A DNA stretch of 64,000 nt from Thermobispora bispora DSM 43833 (GTDB lineage Bacteria; Actinomycetota; Actinomycetes; Streptosporangiales; Streptosporangiaceae), in assembly GCF_000092645.1 (NCBI RefSeq), contig NC_014165.1, forward strand, positions 3,100,001-3,164,000, written 5' to 3'. A model generated the notes under the pieces. The model did no database searches, had not been told where the DNA came from, and was given only the letters and a program-made list of their open reading frames with translations. Below are positions 28,782-37,687 of the stretch, in pieces. Each line of letters starts with the position of its first letter. Position 1 is the stretch's first letter. The translations under genes were made by a program, and so were the position numbers.

Positions 28782-29169
28782 CCCGGGGCACGCCGGGATC
28801 CGCGCTCCGGACCGCCCCATGCCCCGCCCGGCTCCACGCCCGGATGGCCCGCCCGCCCCGGTGCCTCGACCGGCCATGCTCGATCTGGCTCCGCGCCCGG
28901 GCCGCCCCATGCCCGATAACGGCTCCGCGCCCGGGCCGGCCCGGCGCCCCGCCCGGCGGCGCTGGGACCGGTTCCGGTGCGTCCCGGCGGGGCTCCCGGC
29001 CGGCCAAGGCGCGGGTCGCCTCCACCGCTCCGGCCGCACCCTCGGCGCCCGACCTGGGGCCCGTAATCCGGCCGGCCGCCGACCAGAGCGGGCTGTCCCG
29101 CAGGTAATAGGGCCCTTCTGGGAGAACTGCTTGTGCCGCCATACGGACGCGCATACCGTTGCGGCTGAC
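28782..29169. repeat. gene-free repeat-bearing gap before the SARP regulator
   Basis: GGCTCCGCGCCCGGGCC recurs at 28887 and 28921, with a diverged copy at 28830, and CGCCCCATGCCC occurs at 28812 and 28902, giving an irregular tandem pattern. The last 70 bp are less GC-rich and probably hold the promoter of the downstream regulator (TACCGT at 29154-29159, 10 nt before the ATG). No gene is supported. Confidence 0.5.
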
Positions 29170-32100
29170 ATGGAGCTGCGAGCGGCGACCGGCGGCCGGA
29201 GTGAGCGAGCGATCGGCGAGGTGCGCTTCCGGGTTCTCGGGCCGGTGGGTGCCCAGGCCGGCACCATCGAACTCGATCTCGGCGGGCTGCGCCAGCGTGC
29301 CGTGCTCGCCCGCCTGCTCGTGGCCCGGGGCAAGGTCGTCCCCGTCCGCACCCTGCTCTTCGATCTGTGGGACGACGACGCGGCGCGGAACGCGCTCTCC
29401 AGCCTGCAGGTGTACGTCTCCCGGCTGCGCCGGGTGCTCGAGCCGGACCGGCCGCGCGGCGGCCCCAACCGGCTGCTCGTGACGGTCGCCTCCGGGTACG
29501 CCCTGCGCGCCGCACCGGATCAGGTGGACGCGCTGCGCTTCGAGGACGCCGTCCGCACCGCCGGGGAGCGGCTCGCCGAGCGCCCGCAGGCGGCGCGGGC
29601 CGCGCTCGAATCCGCGCTCGCCTCATGGCGGGGCACGCCGTACGCGGACTTCGCCGAGGAGCCGTGGGCCGAGGCGGAGGTGGCCCGGCTCAACGAGCTG
29701 CACCTGATCGCCCGGGAGCGGTACGCGGACGCCGGGCTGCGGCTGGGCCTGCACGCCGAGACCGTGCCGGACCTGGAGGCGCTCACCGCCGAGCAGCCGC
29801 TCCGCGAGGAGGGCTGGCGGCTGCTCGCGCTCGCCCTGTACCGGTGCGGGCGGCAGGGGGATGCGCTCGCCGCGCTCCGCCGGGCGCGCGCGATCCTCGC
29901 CGAGGAGCTGGGCATCGACCCCGGGCCCGCGCTGCGCAAGCTGGAGTCGGACATCCTCGCGCAGTCGCCGGAGCTCGACCTCGCCCCGCCCCGGCAGGTC
30001 GTGGAGCTCAGCCCCACCTGGCCGCCGAGCGAGGCCCGGCCGGCGGACGTGCCGCCCCTGGAGCCGGAGGTGTTCGTCGGCCGGGACGCCGAGCTGGCCG
30101 CGCTCACCGCCGCCGTCCCCCGGGTGCTCGCCGGCCGGTTCACCGTCGCCCTGGTCCACGGCGAGCCGGGGGTCGGCAAGACCACGCTGGTGCGGCGGCT
30201 CACCGAGCGGCTCGGCGGGATGGGGTGGGTGACCGCGACCGGGGCCTGCCCGGACGGCACCGCCAACCCGCCCGGCTGGGCGTGGGCCGAGGCGCTGCGG
30301 GCGCTCGTCGCGCAGCGCGGCGCGGGCGAGTACGCGACCGTGCTCGGCCCGCTGCTCGACGACACCGCGCCGGAGGCCGGGGACGACGAGGCGGCGGGCG
30401 GGTTCCGGCTGACCCGGGCGGTCGGCGGGTACCTGTCGGCCGTGGCCCGGGAGGCGCCGCTGCTGATCGTGGTGGAGGACCTCCACTGGGCCGACGACCA
30501 GACGCTGGCGCTATTGCGCGCCCTGCCGAGCCTGCTCGCGGCGAGCCGGGTGCTGCTCGTGACCACCTACCGGGACGGTGAGCTCACCGGCCCGCAGCAG
30601 GACGTGCTCGCGGCGCTCGCCCGGCTGGACCCGATCCGGGTCGGGCTCGACGGGCTCGACGCGGAGGCGGTCGCCGAGCTGGTCCGCGCGACGAGCGCGA
30701 GCGAGGTGGACGACGAGATCGTGGGCGCCATCGCGGAGCGCACCGGCGGCAACCCGTTCTTCGTGAAGGAGACGGTCCGCCTCTTCGAGGCCGAGGCCGA
30801 CATCACCAAGGTGCCGTCCGGGGTGCGGGACGTGCTGCGGCGGCGGATCGCCCGGCTGCCGGAGCGGGCCCAGCAGGTGCTGCTGCAGGCCGCGGTGATC
30901 GGCCGGGACGTGGACGTGGACCTGCTGCTCGACGTCAACGGCGACGAGGAGGCGGTGGTCGAGGCGGTCGAGGCCGCGCTGCTCGCCGGCCTGGTCACCG
31001 AGCCCGGGCCCGGGCTGCTGCGGTTCGACCACGACCTGGTCCGGGAGACGATCTACTCCGACGCCTCCCTGCTGCGCCGGTCCCGGCTGCACGCCGCGGT
31101 CGCCGCCGTGATCGAGCGGCGGTCCCCGAACGACGTGGCCGCCCTCGCGCACCACTACGACGCGGCGGGCACCTCGGAGACGGCCGAGAAGGCGATGCGG
31201 TACTCGGCCCTCGCGGCCGAGCAGGCGGAGCGCCGGTTCGCGCACCGGGAGGCGGTCCGGCTCTGGCGGCAGGCGATCACCGCGTTCGACCGCGCCCACG
31301 GCGGCAAGGGGCCGGTGCGGGAGCGGCTCGAGCTGCAGCTCAGGCTGATCAAGGCGCTCGCGCTGAGCGGCGACATGGCCGCGGCGCGCGCCGAGCGGCG
31401 GGAGGCCATGGAGGCGGCGCTGCCGCTCGGCGACCTGGCGCTGACCGCCCGGATCACGGCCGCGCTCGCCGTGCCGTACAAGGGGTTCGCCCGGGACTTC
31501 ACCCGGACCGCGTGGGAGATCGTCGACATCACCGAGCGGGCCCTGGTCGAGCTGCCGGCGGACGAGCGGTCGCTGCGGGCCAGCCTGCTCGCCACGCTCG
31601 CGCTCGAGCTGGAGGGGTCGGCCACCGAGCGCGGCTACCAGGCGTCGCTGGAGGCCGAGGAGCTCGCCCGGGCGAGCGGCGATCCGGCGCTGCTCGCGAT
31701 GGCGCTCAGCGGCCGGCTGCGCCAGTCGTACACGCTGCCCCAGGTGGACGAGCGGGAGACGATCGGCCGGGAGCTGCTGCGGGTCGGCGCGGAGTCCGGG
31801 CAGGTGGCGGTCGAGGTGCTCGCCCACCTGGTGCTGCTGGAGTGCGCGGCCGCCCGGGGTGACTTCGCCACGGCCGACGAGCACCTGGCCCAGGCCGACC
31901 TGCTCGGGCGGCAGTACGACCTGCCCGCCCCCGCGGCCGTCGGCGCGTGGTACGCGGGCCAGCGGCTGATGATCGCCGGGGACTACGCCGCGGCGGAGCG
32001 GGCCTACCGGAACGCGGCGCGGCTGACCGCCAAGGCCGGCATGCTCGAGGGCCGCCAGGACCTGCCGCTGATCGCCACGTTCTGCCTGCACCTCGTGGCC

Positions 32101-32541
32101 GGCCGGGCCGCCGAGTTCGTCGAGCCGCTGAGCGAGGCGCACCGGCGCGGCGCCAAGTGGACCCCGGACCCGTACGCGCTGGCGCTCGCCTCCGCCGGGC
32201 ACATGAAGGACGCCCAGGCGGTGGCCCGGTCCAAGGATCCGGTCCGCACCGACTTCCTCTACGAGCTCGCCCTCATCTGGCGCGGGCTCGCCGGCGTGCT
32301 GCTCGGCGACGCCGAGCGCGTCCGGGAGGCGTACGAGAGGCTCCGGCCATTCGACGACCGGATCGCCGGCGCGGGCACGGGGGTGGTGGCGCTCTGGCCG
32401 GTGGCGCAGACGCTCGGCGATCTCGCGGCCTGGCTCGGCCTGCCGGCGCGGGAGCACTACCGCAAGGCGCTCGCGGTCGCCGGGCGGGTGGGGGTGCCCC
32501 GGTGGGCGGAGGAGGCGCGGCGCGCCCTGGCGGGCCGCTGA
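29170..32541 (+). CDS. AfsR/SARP-family transcriptional regulator with AAA ATPase and TPR-like region
   Basis: 1123 aa from ATG 29170; GTG 29221 is an alternative. Order: OmpR-like winged helix about 18-100 (FRVLGPVGAQAGTIELDLGG), bacterial transcriptional activation domain about 115-265 (DALRFEDAV to ELGIDPGPALRKLE), STAND-type ATPase with Walker A GEPGVGKTTL (about 330) and Walker B VVEDLHWAD (about 434), then a long helical, TPR-like C-terminal half. Such proteins integrate signals and activate secondary-metabolite or developmental genes. No biosynthetic cluster directly adjoins; the GT/PIG-L module upstream or a remote target is possible. Confidence 0.9.
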   Translation: MELRAATGGRSERAIGEVRFRVLGPVGAQAGTIELDLGGLRQRAVLARLLVARGKVVPVRTLLFDLWDDDAARNALSSLQVYVSRLRRVLEPDRPRGGPNRLLVTVASGYALRAAPDQVDALRFEDAVRTAGERLAERPQAARAALESALASWRGTPYADFAEEPWAEAEVARLNELHLIARERYADAGLRLGLHAETVPDLEALTAEQPLREEGWRLLALALYRCGRQGDALAALRRARAILAEELGIDPGPALRKLESDILAQSPELDLAPPRQVVELSPTWPPSEARPADVPPLEPEVFVGRDAELAALTAAVPRVLAGRFTVALVHGEPGVGKTTLVRRLTERLGGMGWVTATGACPDGTANPPGWAWAEALRALVAQRGAGEYATVLGPLLDDTAPEAGDDEAAGGFRLTRAVGGYLSAVAREAPLLIVVEDLHWADDQTLALLRALPSLLAASRVLLVTTYRDGELTGPQQDVLAALARLDPIRVGLDGLDAEAVAELVRATSASEVDDEIVGAIAERTGGNPFFVKETVRLFEAEADITKVPSGVRDVLRRRIARLPERAQQVLLQAAVIGRDVDVDLLLDVNGDEEAVVEAVEAALLAGLVTEPGPGLLRFDHDLVRETIYSDASLLRRSRLHAAVAAVIERRSPNDVAALAHHYDAAGTSETAEKAMRYSALAAEQAERRFAHREAVRLWRQAITAFDRAHGGKGPVRERLELQLRLIKALALSGDMAAARAERREAMEAALPLGDLALTARITAALAVPYKGFARDFTRTAWEIVDITERALVELPADERSLRASLLATLALELEGSATERGYQASLEAEELARASGDPALLAMALSGRLRQSYTLPQVDERETIGRELLRVGAESGQVAVEVLAHLVLLECAAARGDFATADEHLAQADLLGRQYDLPAPAAVGAWYAGQRLMIAGDYAAAERAYRNAARLTAKAGMLEGRQDLPLIATFCLHLVAGRAAEFVEPLSEAHRRGAKWTPDPYALALASAGHMKDAQAVARSKDPVRTDFLYELALIWRGLAGVLLGDAERVREAYERLRPFDDRIAGAGTGVVALWPVAQTLGDLAAWLGLPAREHYRKALAVAGRVGVPRWAEEARRALAGR

Positions 32542-32554
32542 CCCGGGTACGGCG

Positions 32555-32600
32555 GCGGTCCGGCGGTCCGGCCGCCGGGGAGACCGTCCCGCCGGACCGC
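32555..32600 (+). terminator. SARP gene terminator hairpin in a 381-bp gap
   Basis: Arms GCGGTCCGGCGG (32555-32566) and CCGCCGGACCGC (32589-32600) pair perfectly around a 22-nt loop, 14 bp after the stop. The rest of the gap to 32922 has a short direct repeat (CTTC-CGAACC-CTC, about 32653-32690) and no gene. Confidence 0.6.
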
Positions 32601-32922
32601 GCACCGGGTTCGCCAAGGCCCTGGGCCGCGAACCGATCGGCCGATCGCTCCCCTTCACGAACCGCTCCTGCGACCTTCGCGAACCACTCTTGGGATAGGG
32701 CGCGCCGCTTGCGGCGTGCTTAACGCGGGCTTGCCGAGCCGCGCAGGTGCCCGCGCCACCATTGACCGCCATCCGGGTCCGCTGACCCGGCGGCGGGCCA
32801 GGCCACGCCCGGCCACCTGCCGATGGCGTCACGGTCCGCGGCCGGCCGAGCGCACGACGCCGGGCCCATTCGCCGGGTTCGCCGTCGTCGCGCCGGCCGG
32901 CGCGGTCTGGCGCGCAGCGGGG

Positions 32923-33530
32923 TCAGCTGCCGTCGCGCAGCCCGGCGGGGGCGGCCGGGACGAACGTCACCTGATCGAAGGTGACCTCGCACCCGGGCCC
33001 GGTCGGTGACTGCGCCTCGAACCCCACCAGTGCCGGCGCCGACGGGTCGCCGAGGCGGAAGTAGCGGACCAGGTGCCAGAAGGCTCCGTCGTGGCTGGCG
33101 TGGAACGCCCACGCCTGCCCCAGCCGGGACACCCGCAGCCACACGGCGTCGCCGTCCACGGTGAACGCGTTCGCGTCGTCCGACTCCCCGCGGGTCACCA
33201 CGGTCACCACGGTCGGCGCACCCTGTGGGGAGAGCTCGAAGCAGAGCTTGGCCCACGTCCGCTCGCCGGACCAGACCAGCAGCACCCCGGCGTCGTACGT
33301 GTGGGCCAGCGTCGCGCGCACCCGGGCGGCGAGCTGGAAGTCGCCGGCCGGGGCCGGACCGAGCAGCCTTGGCGCGGTGAGCACCGGCTCGCCTCCGGCC
33401 GGATCGATGAACATGTCGGTACGCTCGCCGGCCGCGACCGTCAGCACGCCACCGTCGATCCTGCCGCTGACGGGAGGACCTGCCAGGAGAGGGCGACCGG
33501 GAGCCCGGGGATCGAGATCGGGGACTGCAT
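32923..33530 (-). pseudogene. frameshifted DUF1349 (concanavalin-like) gene
   Basis: The frame ending at 32923 encodes the body of a DUF1349 protein (GGVLTVAAGERTDMFIDPAGG to FHASHDGAFWHLVRYFRLG and GFEAQSPTG) but has no proper N-terminus; its only start is GTG 33447. The missing start is found in another frame: ATG 33530 gives MQSPISIPGLPVALSWQVLP, exactly the expected first strand, and this frame stops after 29 codons. Joining the two needs one extra base near 33450-33475. So a one-base loss, or a sequencing error, breaks a gene of about 200 codons. The family is a jelly-roll sugar-binding-like fold of unknown role. Confidence 0.7.
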
Positions 33531-33746
33531 TCCCGGGAGTTTATTCACGATCACCGAACCCGGGCAGGGAAACAGAGATATCCGATCCGATGCGAACAAT
33601 GCCGACAATTCCCTCCGGCGGTGGGCCTGGTTCAGTCCTCCGGCGGTGGACCTGATCCGGAGTCGCACGTCGAGACCCTGGGCCGGGGCGCGCATCGAGG
33701 CCGCGGTGACCGATGGCCCGGGCGCGGTGGTCCCGCCACCGGCGGA

Positions 33747-33878
33747 GGCGATGCGGTGGCCCACGTCCCCCGCCGGCCCGCCGGAGGCGGCACGGTGCCC
33801 CCTGTCTCCTGCTGAGGTGGGCGGGCCGGGGATGAGCCAAGGCGATGCGGTGGCCGGCGTCCCCCGCCGGCCCGCCGG
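33747..33878. repeat. 38-bp direct repeat in a 420-bp gap
   Basis: Copies at 33747-33784 and 33841-33878 agree at 36 of 38 positions; a decayed copy lies between them (about 33787-33830), giving a period near 47 bp. A second small repeat, TCCTCCGGCGGTGG-like, occurs at about 33609 and 33634. The gap 33531-33950 holds no supported gene. Confidence 0.7.
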
Positions 33879-33950
33879 GCGTGCGGCCGGCCCAGGCGTC
33901 GCCCGGTCCGGCCAGGACCGGATCCGGCGTCGCCGGGGCGCGCGGCCGGG

Positions 33951-34778
33951 CTAGCGGCCGCGCATCAGGCCGTGGCAGGCGATCGCCGCCGCGGCGACCA
34001 CGTTGAGCGAGTCCACCCCGCGCGCCATGGCGGCCGGGCTCATCGGGATGCACACCCGCTCGTCGGCGAGGTCCAGCCAGCGCGCCGAGAGCCCGTCGCC
34101 CTCCGAGCCCAGCAGGAGCGCGACCCGCTCCCCCAGCTCCGCCTCGTGGAGCGGGACGGCCGACTGGTCCGGGGTGAGGGCGAGCAGCCGGAAGCCCGCG
34201 GCCCGGACCTCGCCGAGCCCGTGGTACCAGTCGTCCATCCGGGCGTACGGGATCGCGAACACCGCGCCCATGGAGACCTTCACCGCCCGCCGGTAGAGCG
34301 GGTCGGCGCACCGCGGGGAGAGGATGATCGCGTCCACCCCGAGCGCCGCCGCGCATCGGAAGATCGCGCCGACGTTCCCGTGGTCGACGAGGTCCTCGAG
34401 GATGAGGATCCGGCCGGGCGGTCCCTCACCGGAGCCCGGGCCGGTGAGCAGTCCGGCGACCGAGGGCAGCTCGGGCCGTTCCACCGCGGCGAGCGCGCCG
34501 CGGTGGACCTGGAAGCCGGCGATGCCGCGCATCACCTCGTCCGAGACGAGGTAGGTGGGGACGTCCCCGATCACGTCGGCGAGCCGGTCGAGCCACTTGG
34601 CCGTGGTGAGCACCGAGCGGAGCCGGTGGCCGGTGGCGACCGCGCGCCGGATCACCTTCTCTCCCTCGGCGATGAAGAGCCCGCGTTCCGCCTCGAGGCT
34701 CTTGCGCAGCTCGGAGTCGCGCAGCCGTACGTAGTCGGCGATCCGGGGATCGGCTGCGTCGTCGACCGGGATGACCAC
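33951..34778 (-). CDS. SpoU/TrmH-family RNA 2-prime-O-methyltransferase
   Basis: 275 aa from GTG 34778, which lies exactly 7 nt after a TACCCT -10 box, so leaderless; the open frame begins at 34817. An N-terminal substrate-binding domain (LFIAEGEKVIRRAV) precedes the SPOUT knot with its three motifs: GNVGAIFRCAAALG, LLLGSEGDGLS and CIPMSPAAMARGVDSLNVVAAA. It methylates rRNA or tRNA ribose; which nucleotide cannot be told. Monocistronic. Confidence 0.9.
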   Translation of the reverse strand: MVIPVDDAADPRIADYVRLRDSELRKSLEAERGLFIAEGEKVIRRAVATGHRLRSVLTTAKWLDRLADVIGDVPTYLVSDEVMRGIAGFQVHRGALAAVERPELPSVAGLLTGPGSGEGPPGRILILEDLVDHGNVGAIFRCAAALGVDAIILSPRCADPLYRRAVKVSMGAVFAIPYARMDDWYHGLGEVRAAGFRLLALTPDQSAVPLHEAELGERVALLLGSEGDGLSARWLDLADERVCIPMSPAAMARGVDSLNVVAAAAIACHGLMRGR

Positions 34779-34892
34779 GCGCCAAAGGGTACGGCCGGAT
34801 GGGACCGTTCCGGACACTCACCGGCCGGACGAGGGGCGCGGCGGTACCCCACGAATCCCCGCAATCTCCATATCAAGGTATCGACTGCGCCT

Positions 34893-34955
34893 TTCACATA
34901 AGTAACACAAGCCTGTATGTTTCCCTAAGCATCACGGGCGGGGATCTCCCGTGAT
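34893..34955 (+). promoter_or_regulatory. promoter and hairpin leader of the VWA protein gene
   Basis: TTCACA (34893-34898), a 17-bp spacer and TATGTT (34916-34921) form a near-consensus promoter in an AT-rich patch. The transcript would begin near 34928, directly before an inverted repeat ATCACGGG / CCCGTGAT (34931-34938 and 34948-34955) that can form a leader hairpin or serve as an operator. Confidence 0.6.
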
Positions 34956-34997
34956 CACGTGACGAGCCTGAGCCGGAAGGACACGAAGAGGTCACCC

Positions 34998-36797
34998 GTG
35001 GGCGGAAGGCACCGCACTGACGAATTCGACGACCTGACTTCGCAGAAGGAGCAATCACCACGCCGGCGGGCGGGCACGGGCACGGTCCTCGCTCCCCTCG
35101 CCGGATCGATCGCCTTGGCCGTCCTGTGCAGCGTCGCTGCCTACGTCGTGGTCCAGAAGAACCCGAGCTGCTCGTCCTCGGACACGATCAAGCTCTCCGT
35201 CGCCGCCTCCCCGGACATCCACCCCGCGGTGCAGAAGGTCGCCGACCGGTTCGCCAAGGAGCCCAAGGACGTCGACGGCAAGTGCGTGTCGGTCTCCGTC
35301 AAGGCGGTCGGCTCGGCCGACGTCGCCAACGCCATCGCGGGAACCGGTCCCACCCGCGCGAAGATCGACCCGGACGTCTGGATCCCCGACTCCAGGATCT
35401 GGCTCGCCCGCCTCGCCAAGCAGGGGGTGCCGGCGCCGAAGCCCGCCGGCAGCGCGGCGTACTCCCCGATCGTGATGACCGCCTCGAAGGCGGGCGCCGA
35501 ACAGCTCAAGTCAGTGTTCAACCCGGCGAGCTGGACCGCGTTGATGAGCGCCGCCAACGCGGCCAACCCCGACGGCCTCTCCCGCAAGATCCGGGTGCTC
35601 GGGCTGGACCCCACGCAGAACGCGGCCGGGCTCGGCGCGCTGATCGCCGGGGCGAGCGTGCTCAAGGCGAACAACGGCGGTGACGACCTCTTCGTCGGCG
35701 TGCTCCGCCGGCTCGTGGACAACACGGTGCCCACCCCGGACAGCATGTTCGCCACGCTGACCAAGGCGTCGGCGCGGGTCCCGGTCGGGGTCGCCAGCGA
35801 GCAGGCGGTCTGGGCGCACAACATGAAGACCTCGCCGTCGAACCCGGCCGTCGCGCTCTACCCCGCCGAGGGGACGATCATCCTCGACTACCCGATCATC
35901 GTCCGCACGAAGGACAGGAACCTCCGCAAGGCGGCCGAGCTGTTCACCGCCGAGCTCACCTCGGACGCCGGGCGGAAGCTGGTGCAGGAGCACGGGTTCC
36001 GCACCCCGGACGGCAAGGGCGGCAGCCTGCTCAAGCCCGAGAACGGGGTGAGCGCGAAGAAGCCGGCCGAGATGCCGCTGCCGGACAACGCCTCGATCAA
36101 CAAGGTCGCCCAGGCGTGGAACCAGCTCCGCATGGGCACCCGGCTGCTCGCGCTCCTCGACATCTCCGGGACGATGCTCCTGCCCGCGGACCGGACCGGG
36201 GTGAGCCGGATGGACGCGATCAAGAACATCACCCGCGAAGGGCTGCGGCTCTTCCCGGACAAGGCCGAGATCGGCACCTGGGTCTTCTCCGACAACCTGC
36301 GCGGCCAGGGCGTCGACTGGAAGGAGGTCGTGCCGATGGGGCCGCTCGGGGCGCAGATCGGGGGCATGACCCGCCGCGAGTACATCGAGAAGACGCTGCG
36401 CGAGGTCAAGGCGATCCCGACCGGCAACACCGGCCTGAACGACACCTTGTGGGCGGCCTACCAGAAGATGCTCAAGGAGTACACGCCCGACAAGGTCAGC
36501 ACGATCCTCCTGTTCACCGACGGGGTGGGCAACGACGACCCGAACGGCGGGATCTCCAACGAGGAGATCCTGCGCAAGCTCCGGCAGGCCTACGACCCCA
36601 AGCGGCCGGTCAGCATCCTGATCATCTCGGTCAACACGACCAAGGACGAGGACCGGGCGCAGATGACCGCGATCGCCAAGGCCACCGGGGGCGCCGCGTA
36701 CTTCCCGCAGTCGGTGCTCGAGATCCGCAACATCTTCCTCAAGGGCTTCGCCCGCCGGCTGTGCGCGCCCAACTGCCCGGGCTCGGCGCAGTCGTAG
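34998..36797 (+). CDS. membrane-anchored substrate-binding + von Willebrand A domain protein
   Basis: 599 aa from GTG 34998, preceded by GAAGAGG at proper distance (GTG 34959 would add 13 residues). A charged N-terminus and one membrane helix (about 28-52) put the rest outside. Residues about 60-370 form a periplasmic-binding-protein-like domain (LSVAASPDIHPAVQKVADRF, DVWIPDSRIWL). From about 385 a VWA domain follows with a MIDAS motif (DISGTML; later LLFTDGVGNDD). Two C-terminal cysteines (CAPNC) may pair. The family is widespread in actinomycetes with unknown ligand; the combination suggests metal-dependent adhesion or assembly of a surface complex. Confidence 0.87.
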   Translation: MGGRHRTDEFDDLTSQKEQSPRRRAGTGTVLAPLAGSIALAVLCSVAAYVVVQKNPSCSSSDTIKLSVAASPDIHPAVQKVADRFAKEPKDVDGKCVSVSVKAVGSADVANAIAGTGPTRAKIDPDVWIPDSRIWLARLAKQGVPAPKPAGSAAYSPIVMTASKAGAEQLKSVFNPASWTALMSAANAANPDGLSRKIRVLGLDPTQNAAGLGALIAGASVLKANNGGDDLFVGVLRRLVDNTVPTPDSMFATLTKASARVPVGVASEQAVWAHNMKTSPSNPAVALYPAEGTIILDYPIIVRTKDRNLRKAAELFTAELTSDAGRKLVQEHGFRTPDGKGGSLLKPENGVSAKKPAEMPLPDNASINKVAQAWNQLRMGTRLLALLDISGTMLLPADRTGVSRMDAIKNITREGLRLFPDKAEIGTWVFSDNLRGQGVDWKEVVPMGPLGAQIGGMTRREYIEKTLREVKAIPTGNTGLNDTLWAAYQKMLKEYTPDKVSTILLFTDGVGNDDPNGGISNEEILRKLRQAYDPKRPVSILIISVNTTKDEDRAQMTAIAKATGGAAYFPQSVLEIRNIFLKGFARRLCAPNCPGSAQS

Positions 36798-36822
36798 CGG
36801 CGCCGGACGGCGAATGATCGCA

Positions 36823-36864
36823 GGGGCCGTGCCCGGCCGGTCCGATCCGGTCGGGTACGGCCCC
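36823..36864 (+). terminator. terminator of the VWA protein gene
   Basis: An 18-bp stem with two G-U pairs (36823-36840 with 36847-36864) and a 6-nt loop lies 25 bp after the stop codon. Confidence 0.7.
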
Positions 36865-36989
36865 GCCCGTCTGCGGTACCGACCGGGGCGCACTGCGCCG
36901 ACCGGTGATAACGGCACAGGCTCGACTTTGCCGTCCTATCTGCTCTGCGCCGCTCCTATGGGATAGGATCCCAGATTCCAGAGGGAACT

Positions 36990-37030
36990 TTGACAATTCC
37001 GTGGGTGGAACGTGACAACTGCACGGAATT
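36990..37030 (+). promoter_or_regulatory. TTGACA element and 9-bp inverted repeat upstream of membrane gene
   Basis: A consensus -35 (TTGACA, 36990-36995) overlaps a perfect inverted repeat AATTCCGTG / CACGGAATT (36995-37003 and 37022-37030, 18-bp spacer). Centres are about 2.6 helical turns apart, as for a dimeric or paired regulator. A matching -10 was not found at 17 bp, hinting at activator dependence. Confidence 0.5.
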
Positions 37031-37094
37031 GGTATGGGATCTCTCTGTTCGCCCTCTACGGGATCAAGATTCACATTCGGAGCATTCAAGATCG

Positions 37095-37451
37095 ATGACC
37101 GGAAAGCGCCTCGCCGTCACGCTGCCACTCGCCGTGGCCTGCGCGGCCGGTGCGGTGTTAGCGATCGCCGACGTGCGGACCCCGCTCCGCACCGTCCTGG
37201 CCCCGCTCTTCCTCGCGGTGGTCCCCGGGGCGGGAGTGGCCGGGCTGCTCCGCGGCCGTGATCCGCTCACCACACTCGCCGTCGCAGGGGCATCGAGCCT
37301 CGCGATCAACATCATCGTCGCCGAGGCCATGCTCATCTTCGACGTCTGGTCGTACCGTGCCGGGGTGGTCACGGTCGGGATCCTCGGCCTCTTCCTGTTC
37401 GTGCTCCGTCTGATCTACCGGGGAGGGGCGTCAGCGGCACAGCGAACCTGA
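37095..37451 (+). CDS. small polytopic membrane protein ahead of glycosyltransferase genes
   Basis: 118 aa from ATG 37095 (GGAG about 10 nt upstream). Four hydrophobic segments (about 8-26, 33-48, 57-80 and 84-107) cover nearly the whole protein, with a short Arg-rich tail. No motif of known function. Its position just upstream of two GT2 genes, behind its own inverted-repeat-bearing control region, suggests a role in the same envelope process. Confidence 0.6.
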   Translation: MTGKRLAVTLPLAVACAAGAVLAIADVRTPLRTVLAPLFLAVVPGAGVAGLLRGRDPLTTLAVAGASSLAINIIVAEAMLIFDVWSYRAGVVTVGILGLFLFVLRLIYRGGASAAQRT

Positions 37452-37628
37452 ACGGCTTCCCGAGCAGCGGGCGCCGGCCGGACCGGGAAGGCCCTCGCGC
37501 GGCGAAAGCCCAATCACACAGATCTCATCGGCATGCCGGCATAACGGAAATCACATGTCCGGCATAGCCGATAAAGATCATTAAACGGGGATTCGCCTAC
37601 TCAAAAGTTTACGCAAGGTAAATCCAAA

Positions 37629-37666
37629 AATTGATCTTTCCGGTTTCGATCTTCCCTAGATCAATT
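37629..37666. promoter_or_regulatory. 8-bp inverted repeat in AT-rich control region of GT2 genes
   Basis: AATTGATC (37629-37636) and GATCAATT (37659-37666) are perfect inverted copies 22 bp apart in the most AT-rich stretch of this part of the window (about 37540-37690). They lie 22 bp upstream of the GT2 start and may be an operator pair. Confidence 0.45.
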
Positions 37667-37687
37667 AGCGAAGGAAAATCGATCTAT

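Noticed and set aside
26691-29468. 925-codon leftward open frame across PIG-L and UPF0104 genes
   Set aside because: Low-complexity Arg/Pro/Gly translation with no family; the rightward genes on the same DNA are well supported.
34925-34997. Riboswitch in the leader of the VWA protein gene
   Set aside because: Only a simple hairpin is visible; no match to c-di-AMP, c-di-GMP or other riboswitch cores that I could recognise.
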